Assembly: GCA_013152825.1 (NCBI GenBank)
Contig: JAADFP010000158.1
Location: forward strand, 1 to 30,395
Length of the DNA stretch: 30,395 nucleotides
Direction: 5' to 3'
From: Caldisericota bacterium
GTDB taxonomy: Bacteria; CAIJMQ01; JAADFP01
In this document: piece after piece, positions 1 through 7,109 of the stretch
Layout of the letters: each line of letters starts with the position of its first letter
Position numbering within the stretch: the stretch's first letter is position 1
Notes under the pieces: generated by a model
Told to the model about the DNA's origin: nothing
What the model saw: the letters and a program-made list of their open reading frames with translations, nothing else
The model's database searches: none
Position numbers and translations under genes: made by a program

Positions 1-3
1 TGG

Positions 4-23
4 ATTCCCGCTTTCGCGGGAAT
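4..23 (-). repeat. GNRA-loop hairpin, REP-like
   Basis: A perfect inverted repeat with arms ATTCCCGC and GCGGGAAT around a 4-base loop. Read on the minus strand the loop is GAAA, a GNRA tetraloop. Sister copies lie at 9599-9618 and 19896-19915 on the plus strand. Confidence 0.75.
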
Positions 24-67
24 GAGGGGAGGAGGCAGGGGGAGTTTTCCTATCTACTAACTACTGT

Positions 68-89
68 CTACTATCTACTGAGATAGTAG
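68..89. repeat. 9-bp perfect hairpin in copy A
   Basis: Arms CTACTATCT and AGATAGTAG flank the loop ACTG. It is embedded in a run of CTACT/AGTAG words that resemble the stop-rich AGTGAGTAG module of the other copies. No U-run follows, so it does not look like a terminator. Confidence 0.55.
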
Positions 90-289
90 CGAGGGAAGGG
101 GTAGTGAGAAGGATGCAGGATGTATTTTAGACTTTAGGCCTTAGGTTGGTTCAGGAATGAGTAGATGGAAGTAGTAAATAGGGAACGGTAACTTAGTATC
201 CTGGTTGCCTAGGGGGGAATTGTTGGATTCAGGGTTTGAAAGGGTGGACTCTCGTCTGCGGCGCTCCTCTTAAAAAAAGAGGGTAGTAT

Positions 290-1024
290 ATGCTGAGGAT
301 AGGGACAAGTGGATACTCCTATTCCCACTGGAAAGATGTTTTCTATCCTGCTACCCTGCCTGCTTCCAGATGGCTGGAATACTACGGAAAATTTTTTGAT
401 ACGGTAGAGTTAAATGTTACTTTTTACCGTCAGGTTAAGAAAGAAGTTTTTGCTTCCTGGTACAAAAGAACTCCTGATAACTTTCTTTTTGCCTTAAAGG
501 GTCCCCGTGTTATAACTCATTTGAAAAGGCTTAAGGATTGCGAAGATTCTTTAAAAATATTTTTTGAAAATGCCTTGCCTTTGAAGGAAAAGATGGGGGT
601 AGTTCTCTGGCAATTACCTCCCTCTTTAGAGAAAGACATTATACTTCTTGAGGAATTTTGCCGTACACTTAAGGAAGAAGATTACGGGCGGTACCTACAT
701 GCTTTTGAATTCCGGCATAATTCCTGGTTCAGGGAGAAAACCTACGAAGTACTCAAAAAATTTTCCGCTGCTTTATGTATTGCCCACTCCAGGCGCTGGC
801 CTTTGGAAGAAGTGGTTACGGCAGACTTTGTCTATCTCAGATTCCACGGGGGCACAGTTCTTTATGGCTCGGAGTATTCGGATAAAGAATTGGGGATCTG
901 GGCAAAAAAGATCAGAAACTGGATAGGGGGACAGAAAAAGGTTTTTGCTTATTTCAATAACGATTACCAGGGATTTGCAGTAAAGAATGCTTTAAGACTC
1001 AAAGAGATTTTGAGAATGTGGTAA
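290..1024 (+). CDS. DUF72 family (YecE-like) protein
   Basis: 244-residue protein of the DUF72/YecE family, a TIM-barrel-like fold of uncertain biochemical role. The family signature is clear: the opening IGTSGYSYSHWKDVFYP, then LEYYGKFFDTVELNVTFYR, then a FALKGP segment and a late YLRFHG segment. Length is normal for the family. The ATG at 290 is preceded by AAGAGGG at 277-283; that Shine-Dalgarno can pair with CCTCTT at 266-271 across an all-A loop, which could hide it. It stands alone after the repeat region. The stop codon overlaps a possible extended -10 box for rpoD. Confidence 0.9.
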   Translation: MLRIGTSGYSYSHWKDVFYPATLPASRWLEYYGKFFDTVELNVTFYRQVKKEVFASWYKRTPDNFLFALKGPRVITHLKRLKDCEDSLKIFFENALPLKEKMGVVLWQLPPSLEKDIILLEEFCRTLKEEDYGRYLHAFEFRHNSWFREKTYEVLKKFSAALCIAHSRRWPLEEVVTADFVYLRFHGGTVLYGSEYSDKELGIWAKKIRNWIGGQKKVFAYFNNDYQGFAVKNALRLKEILRMW

Positions 1025-1027
1025 AAT
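1019..1027 (+). promoter_or_regulatory. Possible extended -10 promoter for rpoD
   Basis: TGGTAAAAT overlaps the stop codon of the DUF72 gene. It is one base from the TGGTATAAT boxes seen ahead of other genes here. Initiation would leave a leader of about 88 bases before rpoD. No clear -35 is seen. Confidence 0.35.
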
Positions 1028-1121
1028 ATGAGCAAGCTTTAGGGAATTTGAAGATGGACTCTCCAGGTTTAAAGGAAGGGAGAGGTAAATTTTCGTTACC
1101 GGGGCTAATTATTTTATCCCT

Positions 1122-2402
1122 ATGAAGAAACTGGATCAAAAAATAAGGAAGCTCATTAGTGCGGGGAAGAAGAAGGGGCATCTGACCTACGACGAGATTA
1201 ATGATCTTCTTCCTGACGAAGTAAATTCTCCGGAAGAAATTGACCAGGTACTGGCCACTTTAGGAGAATTATCTATCCCCATAGTCTCTCCTGCCAAGCC
1301 ACTGCACGGGAAACCAAAGCCCAAAGAAGTGAAACATCTGGAGGCAGAAAGGCCGCGTGAATACGACGCAGTACGTGCCTATCTTTACCAGATGGGGAAA
1401 ATCAACCTTCTTACCCGGGAAGAGGAGGTTTATTTATCCCGCACTATTGAAGAGGGTAAGGCAAAGATTAAAGAGATCCTCTCCCAGATTATTCCCAAGG
1501 AACATCTGGAATCTCTTCTACAGGAAAAAAAGATTCGGGATATTCTTAAAGAAATTAAAAGATGTTACCAGAGCAAGACAGAATCTCCTTTTCCCAAAGA
1601 GGCAATACTGCCCTATCCTGTGGATTTTGACAAATTTGCGCAATTAATTCCCCGCATAAATGAGATAGAAAATGAGATAGAAAAAGCCAAAAAGAAAATG
1701 ATAGAGTGCAATCTCAGGTTGGTAGTGAGTATAGCAAAAAAATATGTAAACCGGGGATTGTCTTTTCTTGATCTTATCCAGGAAGGAAATATTGGATTAA
1801 TGCGGGCAGTAGAGAAGTTTGAGTATAAGAGAGGATTTAAATTTTCAACTTACGCTACCTGGTGGATTCGGCAGGCAATTACCCGGGCTATTGCTGATCA
1901 GGCAAGAACCATTCGCATTCCTGTACACATGATAGAGACTATGAACAAACTCCTCAAAACTTCCCAGAATTTTGTTCAGGCAAAAGGGCGGGAGCCTACA
2001 GCAGAAGAACTTGCCGAACTTATGGAGCTGCCGGTAGAAAAAATCAGGGCAATATTGAAGATAGCGCAACATCCTATTTCGCTGGAAACACCGGTAGGTT
2101 CTGATGAAGATAGCCATTTTGGTGATTTTATTGAGGATGAAGGTGCGGATCATCCAGTTGAATCGGCTGCACGGCAAATGTTAAAAGAACAGATAGACCA
2201 TGTACTGGAAACGCTCCCGGAAAGGGAAAAAGAGATACTAAAGATGCGTTTTGGAATAGGCTCAAAACCTCCTCATACCCTGGAAGAAGTAGGAAGGAAG
2301 TTCCAGGTGACCCGTGAGAGAGTAAGGCAGATAGAAGCTAAAGCATTAAAAAAACTCCGACATCCTGCCAGAAGTAAAAAATTAAAAGGGCATCTGGAAT
2401 AA
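1122..2402 (+). CDS. rpoD: RNA polymerase primary sigma factor (sigma-70)
   Basis: 426-residue housekeeping sigma factor. Region 1.1-like sequence spans residues 1-55, region 1.2 about 80-112, and regions 2.1-2.4 about 190-270, including the DLIQEGNIGLMRAVEKFEY core-binding helix and the YATWWIRQAITRAI segment that melts and reads the -10. Region 3 is about 275-345. Region 4 is about 355-426, with the VTRERVRQIEAKALKKLRHP helix-turn-helix that reads the -35. The spacer between regions 1.2 and 2 is short compared with proteobacterial RpoD. The ATG at 1122 is the only normal start after an in-frame stop at 1086, yet no Shine-Dalgarno precedes it. dnaG, often beside rpoD, lies about 23 kb away at 25867. 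Confidence 0.97.
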   Translation: MKKLDQKIRKLISAGKKKGHLTYDEINDLLPDEVNSPEEIDQVLATLGELSIPIVSPAKPLHGKPKPKEVKHLEAERPREYDAVRAYLYQMGKINLLTREEEVYLSRTIEEGKAKIKEILSQIIPKEHLESLLQEKKIRDILKEIKRCYQSKTESPFPKEAILPYPVDFDKFAQLIPRINEIENEIEKAKKKMIECNLRLVVSIAKKYVNRGLSFLDLIQEGNIGLMRAVEKFEYKRGFKFSTYATWWIRQAITRAIADQARTIRIPVHMIETMNKLLKTSQNFVQAKGREPTAEELAELMELPVEKIRAILKIAQHPISLETPVGSDEDSHFGDFIEDEGADHPVESAARQMLKEQIDHVLETLPEREKEILKMRFGIGSKPPHTLEEVGRKFQVTRERVRQIEAKALKKLRHPARSKKLKGHLE

Positions 2403-2448
2403 AAAAGTAAGCTGTATGAGGATCCTCCGTTATGTTGCCGAACATTGT

Positions 2449-2457
2449 TGGTATAAT
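2449..2457 (+). promoter_or_regulatory. Extended -10 box TGGTATAAT
   Basis: A perfect TATAAT with the upstream TG dinucleotide lies between rpoD and the tRNA, about 75 bases before the tRNA. No convincing -35 is present. It could start a longer precursor for the tRNA and the following zinc-ribbon gene. Confidence 0.4.
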
Positions 2458-2494
2458 GCGGCAAAATGCGGAAATCTTACCCGGGATATTTATC

Positions 2495-2523
2495 TTGACT
2501 TACCAGTGAGTGAGTGGTAAATT
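2495..2523 (+). promoter_or_regulatory. Sigma-70 promoter of the tRNA gene
   Basis: TTGACT (2495-2500), a 17-bp spacer and TAAATT (2518-2523). The predicted start near 2530 falls about three bases before the mature tRNA 5' end at 2533, as expected for a single tRNA promoter. Confidence 0.65.
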
Positions 2524-2532
2524 ATCAGGCCA

Positions 2533-2606
2533 GGGCCCGTAGCTCAGATGGTTAGAGCAGCGGACTCATAATCCGCGGGTCGTAGGTTCGAGTCCTACCG
2601 GGCCCA
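2533..2606 (+). tRNA. tRNA with CAU anticodon (Ile2 or elongator Met)
   Basis: A complete cloverleaf: acceptor GGGCCCG/CGGGCCC, D-arm GCTC...GAGC, anticodon stem GCGGA/TCCGC with loop CTCATAA, T-arm GTAGG-TTCGAGT-CCTAC, and discriminator A at 2606. The anticodon is CAU. The loop and T-arm resemble tRNA-Ile2 (CAU, modified by TilS to read AUA) as well as elongator Met, and I cannot separate the two by eye. It is not an initiator type, because the first acceptor pair is a normal G-C. CCA is not cleanly encoded: the bases after the discriminator are CCC then ATG of the next gene, so CCA would be added by an enzyme. Confidence 0.93.
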
Positions 2607-2609
2607 CCC

Positions 2610-3333
2610 ATGGAAAAGGATATAAATTCTCAATTGGAAATTCTTTTAGAAATCCAGGATTTAGATATAAAAATCTACTCCATAGAGGAGAATATTGCAG
2701 AAATTCCCAGGAGACTTAAAGAAGAAGAGAAATTACTGGAGGATACCAAACAACAAATTAAAAAGTTCAAGAAGGAGATAGAAAAAGCCATAGTAGAGAG
2801 AAAAAATAAAAAATAAGGAGCTGGAACTTGAGAGTAACCAGGGCACTATACGGAAGTATCAATCGCAGCTTTACAGTGTGAAAACGAACAAGGAGTATGC
2901 CAGCTTGCTGCATGAGATAGAAGAGCTAAAAAGGCAGAATTCTATTTTAGAAGACGGAATAATTGAGCTCATGGAAAAGATAGAATCCGGAGAGGAGCTC
3001 CTGGAGAAGAAGAAAAAAGAGTTAGAAAAGGAAGAGCAAAACTACCAGAAAAAAATGGAAGAGGGTAATAAGAATCTGGAAGAGTTGAAAAAAGAAAAAG
3101 AAAAGCTTGAAAATAAGAAAGCACAGCTATCTCCCTCTATATCAGCAAACTTGCTGACCAGGTACGGTAAGCTTATAAAAGCAAAGGGCAGGGCACTGGT
3201 GCCGGTGGTAAATGGAACCTGCGGTGGGTGTCATATGGAGCTTCCTCCTCAGATACTAAACGAGGTTAAAAGCGGGAAAAGATTGGTTACCTGCGAAAGG
3301 TGTTCCCGTATCCTTTACCAAACGGAACCCTGA
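2610..3333 (+). CDS. Coiled-coil C4 zinc-ribbon protein (DUF164/CT398-like), frame broken
   Basis: Two frames together make one member of the DUF164 zinc-ribbon family: a long antiparallel coiled coil, the conserved YSVKTNKEYASLLHEIE turn, and a C-terminal ribbon with CGGC and CERC pairs. The first part (2610-2816) ends at TAA 2814. The second continues in the +1 frame from about 2815 with KELELESNQGTIRKYQSQL joined directly to YSVKTNKEY. The break sits in AAAAAATAAAAAATAA (2801-2816); one A too many in either A6 run explains it. Reading error, true mutation or transcript slippage are all possible. The ATG starts three bases after the tRNA, leaving no room for a Shine-Dalgarno on the processed RNA. 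The family is a proposed scaffold or nucleic-acid-related protein; its role here is unknown. Confidence 0.82.
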
Positions 3334-3393
3334 GATATTTTAACGCTTCAAGATTACCTGTTGAGGCAACCTTCTAAATAGATTTTATTTATT

Positions 3394-4020
3394 ATGGAGA
3401 TTAACGTTATTTCCTTTGATATTGATGGAACTTTAGTGGAACAAAAATTTAACGATATTATCTGGGAGTATGAAATTCCTATGCAGGTAGCAGAAAGCAA
3501 AGGGTGGGCCCTTGAAGAAGCAAAGAATTACTGCAAAGATGAATACCGGAAACTGGGAGATAAAGACCTGCGCTGGTATGATATTGAGTACTGGCTAAAA
3601 AGATTTGGTATAAAGACACCAGCCATAGATATACTTCGGAAATGGGAAAAGTCTATAAAGGTTTACCCTGATGTTTTCCCTACGTTAAAAAGGCTTGCGG
3701 AAGATGGCCTCAGGCTAATTGTCATTACCTGTATGCCCAGAATATTTCTCAAAGAAAAAATCTATAAGTTTGATTCTTTCTTTGAGAGAGTATTTTCCAC
3801 CATAAGCGATTTCAAAAAAGTTAAAGCTCCGGAGGTATATAGACATATTGCCCAGGAGATTCTTGCAGAACCTGCTTCTATTCTACACGTAGGGGACCAT
3901 CCGGTACTCGATTACGAGTTTTCCCGCCAGGCTGGCTACAAGAGTCTTCTTATAGAAAGAAACGGGAAAACTCGGCCAGAAAGCATACAGAATCTGGAGG
4001 AGATATTCCCCTGCTTATGA
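3394..4020 (+). CDS. HAD-superfamily hydrolase
   Basis: 208-residue haloacid-dehalogenase-type phosphohydrolase. Motif I is FDIDGT at residues 8-13, with D9 as the nucleophile and D11 as the acid/base. Motif II is the T of VITCMP. The conserved lysine is in KKVKAPEVY, and motif III is GDHPVLDYEFSRQAG with the metal-binding aspartates. A helical cap lies between motifs I and II, as in the YjjG/phosphoglycolate-phosphatase-like group. The substrate cannot be told from sequence. The ATG at 3394 follows an AT-rich leader with no Shine-Dalgarno. The neighbours (zinc-ribbon protein, L21) give no functional hint. Confidence 0.88.
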   Translation: MEINVISFDIDGTLVEQKFNDIIWEYEIPMQVAESKGWALEEAKNYCKDEYRKLGDKDLRWYDIEYWLKRFGIKTPAIDILRKWEKSIKVYPDVFPTLKRLAEDGLRLIVITCMPRIFLKEKIYKFDSFFERVFSTISDFKKVKAPEVYRHIAQEILAEPASILHVGDHPVLDYEFSRQAGYKSLLIERNGKTRPESIQNLEEIFPCL

Positions 4021-4160
4021 GTTTTACAAAGCATGATGTGGAATTGTGTGGACAGGAGCAGTACTTCTGTCTTGTACCTTTATCCTGCAGGAGAAAAGGG
4101 GGATGTTCGCGAAGGCGGACAAAATACGGTAAAATAACAAGGGATAAAGATTTATCTATT

Positions 4161-4202
4161 TTCAGGAGGTTATAAATTAGCGACAGGTGAAATTCAGGAG
4201 GT
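4161..4202 (+). promoter_or_regulatory. Duplicated Shine-Dalgarno word upstream of rplU
   Basis: The 10-mer TTCAGGAGGT occurs twice, at 4161-4170 and 4193-4202. The second is correctly spaced for the rplU ATG at 4208. The first has no usable start codon after it (TATAAATTAG follows). A weak TAAAAT -10 lies at 4130-4135. The upstream copy might be a ribosome standby or autoregulatory site; this is inference. Confidence 0.4.
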
Positions 4203-4207
4203 AAGCA

Positions 4208-4537
4208 ATGAAAGCAGTTATAGGAACTGGCGGAAAGCAATACATAGTAGAAGAAGGAGAAATCATTGAGATAGAAAGGGTTGGTGTTCCTACTGGAAAG
4301 AAAGTGGAATTCAAAGAGGTTTTTGCCCTGGGCGAGGAAGGCAATATGAAATATGGTAATCCTATTTTGAAGGGAGTGAAAGTAGAGGGAGAAGTTTTGG
4401 AAGAGATAAAAGGAGATAAAAAAATCTCTTTCAAGTACCGTAAGAAAACGGATGCTCACTGGAAAAAGGGGCATCGGCAGATTCTTACCCGGGTGAAAAT
4501 CACGTCTATTGTTGACGTAGAGAAAAAAGAAAAGTAA
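4208..4537 (+). CDS. rplU: 50S ribosomal protein L21
   Basis: 109-residue L21. The opening MKAVIGTGGKQYIVEEGEII and the rRNA-binding FKYRKKTDAHWKKGHRQ near residues 76-92 are diagnostic. A strong Shine-Dalgarno (AGGAGGT) precedes the ATG. L21 binds 23S rRNA in the large subunit. In most bacteria rplU is followed by rpmA (L27) and often obgE. Here it is followed by a one-helix membrane protein and an HU-like gene, and neither rpmA nor obgE is in the window. Confidence 0.97.
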   Translation: MKAVIGTGGKQYIVEEGEIIEIERVGVPTGKKVEFKEVFALGEEGNMKYGNPILKGVKVEGEVLEEIKGDKKISFKYRKKTDAHWKKGHRQILTRVKITSIVDVEKKEK

Positions 4538-4547
4538 AATTGTTGTT

Positions 4548-5105
4548 ATGAGAAATAAAAAAATAGAATGGAACATTAATCTGGTCAGAGAATTTATTTC
4601 ACAGTGGCAGGATTTTGGTAACTTTCTTCATCTCCCTCCGGACAGGGATATATCCCCGGAAGACGAGCAGAAATTCATGGAGATGAAAAGCATGATTGCC
4701 CGCAGATGCCAGGTTCTTCAGGAGAGTTTGGAACAGGGATTTCTGGCAGAAAGTAAAATTCTGGATATCCTTTCGCAATCTCCCGAGCTTAAACAGATAC
4801 TTACCCAGCCAATGCATGCCAAGAAATTGCAGAATGACTGGCATGCTGCTTACATAAGTTTGAACAAGCTCCTGGGAAGTCTGGAGGCGAAAAAGGCAGA
4901 ACTTGCCCGTGTATCCAGGTTTGGGTTTAGCTTCCGTAATTTTGTCCGCCATCCTCTTACCACCTTAGTATTTCTTATTGCAGTAATCATGCTTTTTTAC
5001 GCTCTTCTGGCCAGCTTCCTCACCCCGGAGAAGATCTCTGCATTGAAGGATAAAATCCCCTTCCTAAGCGGAGAGAGTACGGGGGACACGGAGCAACAGG
5101 AGTGA
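4548..5105 (+). CDS. Hypothetical protein with one C-terminal membrane helix
   Basis: 185 residues, not recognised. The first 130 or so residues are charged and helix-prone (for example PEDEQKFMEMKSMIARR and NKLLGSLEAKKAELARVSR). One strong membrane helix follows at about 142-165 (TTLVFLIAVIMLFYALLASFL), then a short acidic tail. This looks like a cytoplasmic domain anchored near its C-terminus. It starts ten bases after the rplU stop, and its stop overlaps the GTG start of the HU-like gene by four bases (GTGA), so it is probably cotranscribed and coupled with both. Confidence 0.72.
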   Translation: MRNKKIEWNINLVREFISQWQDFGNFLHLPPDRDISPEDEQKFMEMKSMIARRCQVLQESLEQGFLAESKILDILSQSPELKQILTQPMHAKKLQNDWHAAYISLNKLLGSLEAKKAELARVSRFGFSFRNFVRHPLTTLVFLIAVIMLFYALLASFLTPEKISALKDKIPFLSGESTGDTEQQE

Positions 5106-5374
5106 AGAAAAAAGACATAGTAACAAAAATATCGCACGATACAGGCATATCTTCAAATCTGGTTAAAGCAGTAATAGATAGATTCGTGGAAGAAATAACG
5201 TATGCCTTAGAAAAAGGAGAACGCGTAGAACTGCGCAGATTTGGAGTCTTCAAGGTAGTATATCGCCGGGGAAGAGAAATGCTTCATCCTCGTTCAGGTG
5301 AGAAGCTGATTATCCCGGAAAGAAGGTATCCGTTTTTCAAACCGAGCAAGACGCTTAAAGAACGGGTGCAGTAG
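5102..5374 (+). CDS. HU/IHF-family DNA-binding protein
   Basis: 90 residues, normal for HU/IHF. The N-terminal helical dimer part (KKDIVTKISHDTGISSNLVKAVIDRFVEEI) is followed by the ELRRFGVFKV strand and the beta-arm region with HPRSGEKLIIPER, then the closing FKPSKTLKERV. The usual arm sequence around RNPxTGE is here LHPRSGE, so the intercalating proline is kept. The start is GTG at 5102, overlapping the previous stop. HU bends DNA and compacts the nucleoid; whether this is HU or an IHF-type paralogue is not resolvable. Confidence 0.93.
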   Translation: MKKKDIVTKISHDTGISSNLVKAVIDRFVEEITYALEKGERVELRRFGVFKVVYRRGREMLHPRSGEKLIIPERRYPFFKPSKTLKERVQ

Positions 5375-5410
5375 CAGCCTGTGTATAACCGTGCTGACTG
5401 AATATTTACT

Positions 5411-6340
5411 ATGAGTGATTTTGCACTCCAGGTAGAAAACCTTACCAAGGAATACAGAATACGCAAGGGTGAACGAGTTAGAGCTTTAGATTCCTTTAGC
5501 TTACAGGTTAATACGGGGACAACATTTGGCCTGCTGGGGCCGCCGGGAGCAGGTAAGAGTACGCTGCTCAAAATACTTGTAGGTCTTATTAAGCCTACAA
5601 AAGGGAAAACCCTTATATTTGGCAAAGAACAAAGGGACTGGAGAACAAGAGCCAGAATAGGATTCTTGCCCGAGAGACCATGTTTCTATGATTTCCTTAC
5701 CGGCGAAGAATTGCTTTTACATACAGGGAAATTTTTTGGAGTTCCATTAGAGGAAAGCAATAAACGGGCAGAGGAACTGCTCTCTCTGGTAGGGCTTGAG
5801 GGAGCAAAGGGCAGAAAACTCAGGGATTATTCCCGGGAAATGCTCCAAAGAATAGGCATTGCCAGAGCACTTATTAATGATCCTGACCTTCTTCTCCTGG
5901 ATGAACCCGAAGCCGGGATTGATCCCAGAAATCAAAAAGAAATCAGGAGTATAATAACTGCACTCTCCAATCGGGGAAAAACCGTACTGCTCACTTCTTC
6001 CCAGCTTATAGAAACCGGTAATATCTGTGATTGTGTAGCAATTCTTTACCAGGGGAAGGTAACACGGAAGGGAAAACTAAAAGACTTGCTCAAGAAGGGA
6101 GAAGGGAAAAAAGTTACTTTCCGCATAGAGAGAAGAAGCGTACTAAATACTATCAAGGCTTCTTACCGAAGTGAAGAGACAAACGGTAAGATCACGGTGC
6201 ATGTCCCTCATCAAAAAGCATGTGATGAGATTATCAGTACTATTCTTTCCAAAGGCGGAAGTATTATCAAGGTAGAAGATGAGCAGCTGTCACTGGAAGA
6301 AATTTACCAGGAAGAAACAGTGAGAGAAACCCATGTTTAG
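5411..6340 (+). CDS. ABC transporter ATP-binding protein (ABC-2 type)
   Basis: 309 residues: an ATPase domain to about residue 225 and a C-terminal extension typical of ABC-2 exporters. Walker A is GPPGAGKST at 43-51 and Walker B is LLLLDEP around 160-166. Three usual elements are altered. The Q-loop position reads LPER (E88), a change common in GldA-like relatives. The signature is YSREM at 140-144 instead of LSGGQ or YSKGM. The H-loop position is serine (TSSQL, S197) instead of histidine. The gene overlaps the permease by eight bases. It probably powers export of a lipid, polysaccharide or peptide; the substrate is unknown. Confidence 0.9.
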   Translation: MSDFALQVENLTKEYRIRKGERVRALDSFSLQVNTGTTFGLLGPPGAGKSTLLKILVGLIKPTKGKTLIFGKEQRDWRTRARIGFLPERPCFYDFLTGEELLLHTGKFFGVPLEESNKRAEELLSLVGLEGAKGRKLRDYSREMLQRIGIARALINDPDLLLLDEPEAGIDPRNQKEIRSIITALSNRGKTVLLTSSQLIETGNICDCVAILYQGKVTRKGKLKDLLKKGEGKKVTFRIERRSVLNTIKASYRSEETNGKITVHVPHQKACDEIISTILSKGGSIIKVEDEQLSLEEIYQEETVRETHV

Positions 6341-7097
6341 GAGAGTAGCCACTCTGGCAAAGATAACTTTACAGGAGTCCCTGCGAAAAAAGCCACTTAT
6401 CATTTTATTTGTAGCTTCGCTCATTTTCATAAGCAGTGCTCAGTTATCCTCCCTTTTAATATCCGGGATTCCTGTAAAGAAAATGCAAGCCGTATGGCTA
6501 AGAAGTTTGATAGGCTTCAGTACACTCCTGGCAGTTTATCTGGGTGCCTGCCTTCTTTTTACCAGGGAGGGAAAAAAGAAGCTCTATTCGCTGCTCTCTC
6601 TCCCGGTAAGAAGAGGGGAGATAGTTATAGGAAAATTCATAGGAGGAGCAATCGCCCTTCTTTTTTTATTGCTACTTATGGGAGTGGTTTTTATAGCGGT
6701 TACAGGGTTAAAACAATTTTCCTACTTACTTATCTGGCAGGCAATATTACTTGCTTTCTGGGAAATACTTCTTATTTTCTCGCTTTCCCTGATGCTTTCC
6801 ACCCTGGTAACTCCCCTGTTAAACATTTCAATTTCCCTGTTCGTATCCCTGGCAAGTAATATTTCTGTCTTTTTGAAGGCGTTGAGCAGCCAGGTAGATA
6901 ATGCATTGTTGAGTTTTCTGGTGAAAATTTTGTATTATTTCATCCCTCACCTGAATAGATTTGATATTACCTCCAATATGATTGCCGGGGAAGGAGTTAC
7001 CTTTTCTCTGGTTTTGAAAAACCTGGCCTATGGATTTTACTATATGGCATTATTCTTGACTATTGGTATAATTCTTTTTGCTAAAAAAGAGTTATAA
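6333..7097 (+). CDS. ABC-2 type permease
   Basis: 254-residue integral membrane protein with about six hydrophobic segments (near residues 22-45, 57-78, 102-125, 133-160, 163-190 and 228-250). It opens with an amphipathic stretch (VATLAKITLQESLRKK) typical of ABC-2 permeases. The LYSLLSLPVRRGEIVIGKFIG segment between helices 2 and 3 is the usual coupling region (compare SRPVSRxxxxLGKxxG). The eight-base overlap with the ATPase gene supports a two-gene exporter. tyrS follows after twelve bases with its own strong ribosome binding site. Confidence 0.87.
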   Translation: MFRRVATLAKITLQESLRKKPLIILFVASLIFISSAQLSSLLISGIPVKKMQAVWLRSLIGFSTLLAVYLGACLLFTREGKKKLYSLLSLPVRRGEIVIGKFIGGAIALLFLLLLMGVVFIAVTGLKQFSYLLIWQAILLAFWEILLIFSLSLMLSTLVTPLLNISISLFVSLASNISVFLKALSSQVDNALLSFLVKILYYFIPHLNRFDITSNMIAGEGVTFSLVLKNLAYGFYYMALFLTIGIILFAKKEL

Positions 7098-7109
7098 GGA
7101 GAGATAAAA

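Larger units (their letters stand above)
1..250 (+). repeat. Composite intergenic repeat, copy A
   Basis: No gene is visible here. The stretch holds an 8-bp-stem hairpin at 4-23, a 9-bp perfect hairpin at 68-89, a GATGCAGGAT box at 112-121, and three 7-bp-spaced units at 128, 135 and 142 (TAGAC, TAGGC, TAGGT). An ATTCAGGGTTTGAAAGG tract lies just before the next gene. The same parts recur near 9.5, 19.7, 21.7 and 25.8 kb. Orientation is judged from the TAGAC strand and matches the following gene. The left end may be the tail of another copy, since the order hairpin-then-array differs from the other copies. The assignment as one element is an inference from shared parts. Confidence 0.6.

Noticed and set aside
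2416..2430. GAGGATCCTC palindrome after rpoD as a terminator
   Set aside because: Self-complementary without loop or T-run; too short to support a call.
3950..4576. 208-residue minus-strand frame over rplU and its leader
   Set aside because: Low-complexity Phe/Leu/Ser-rich shadow of the purine-rich plus strand, antisense to a certain ribosomal protein gene.
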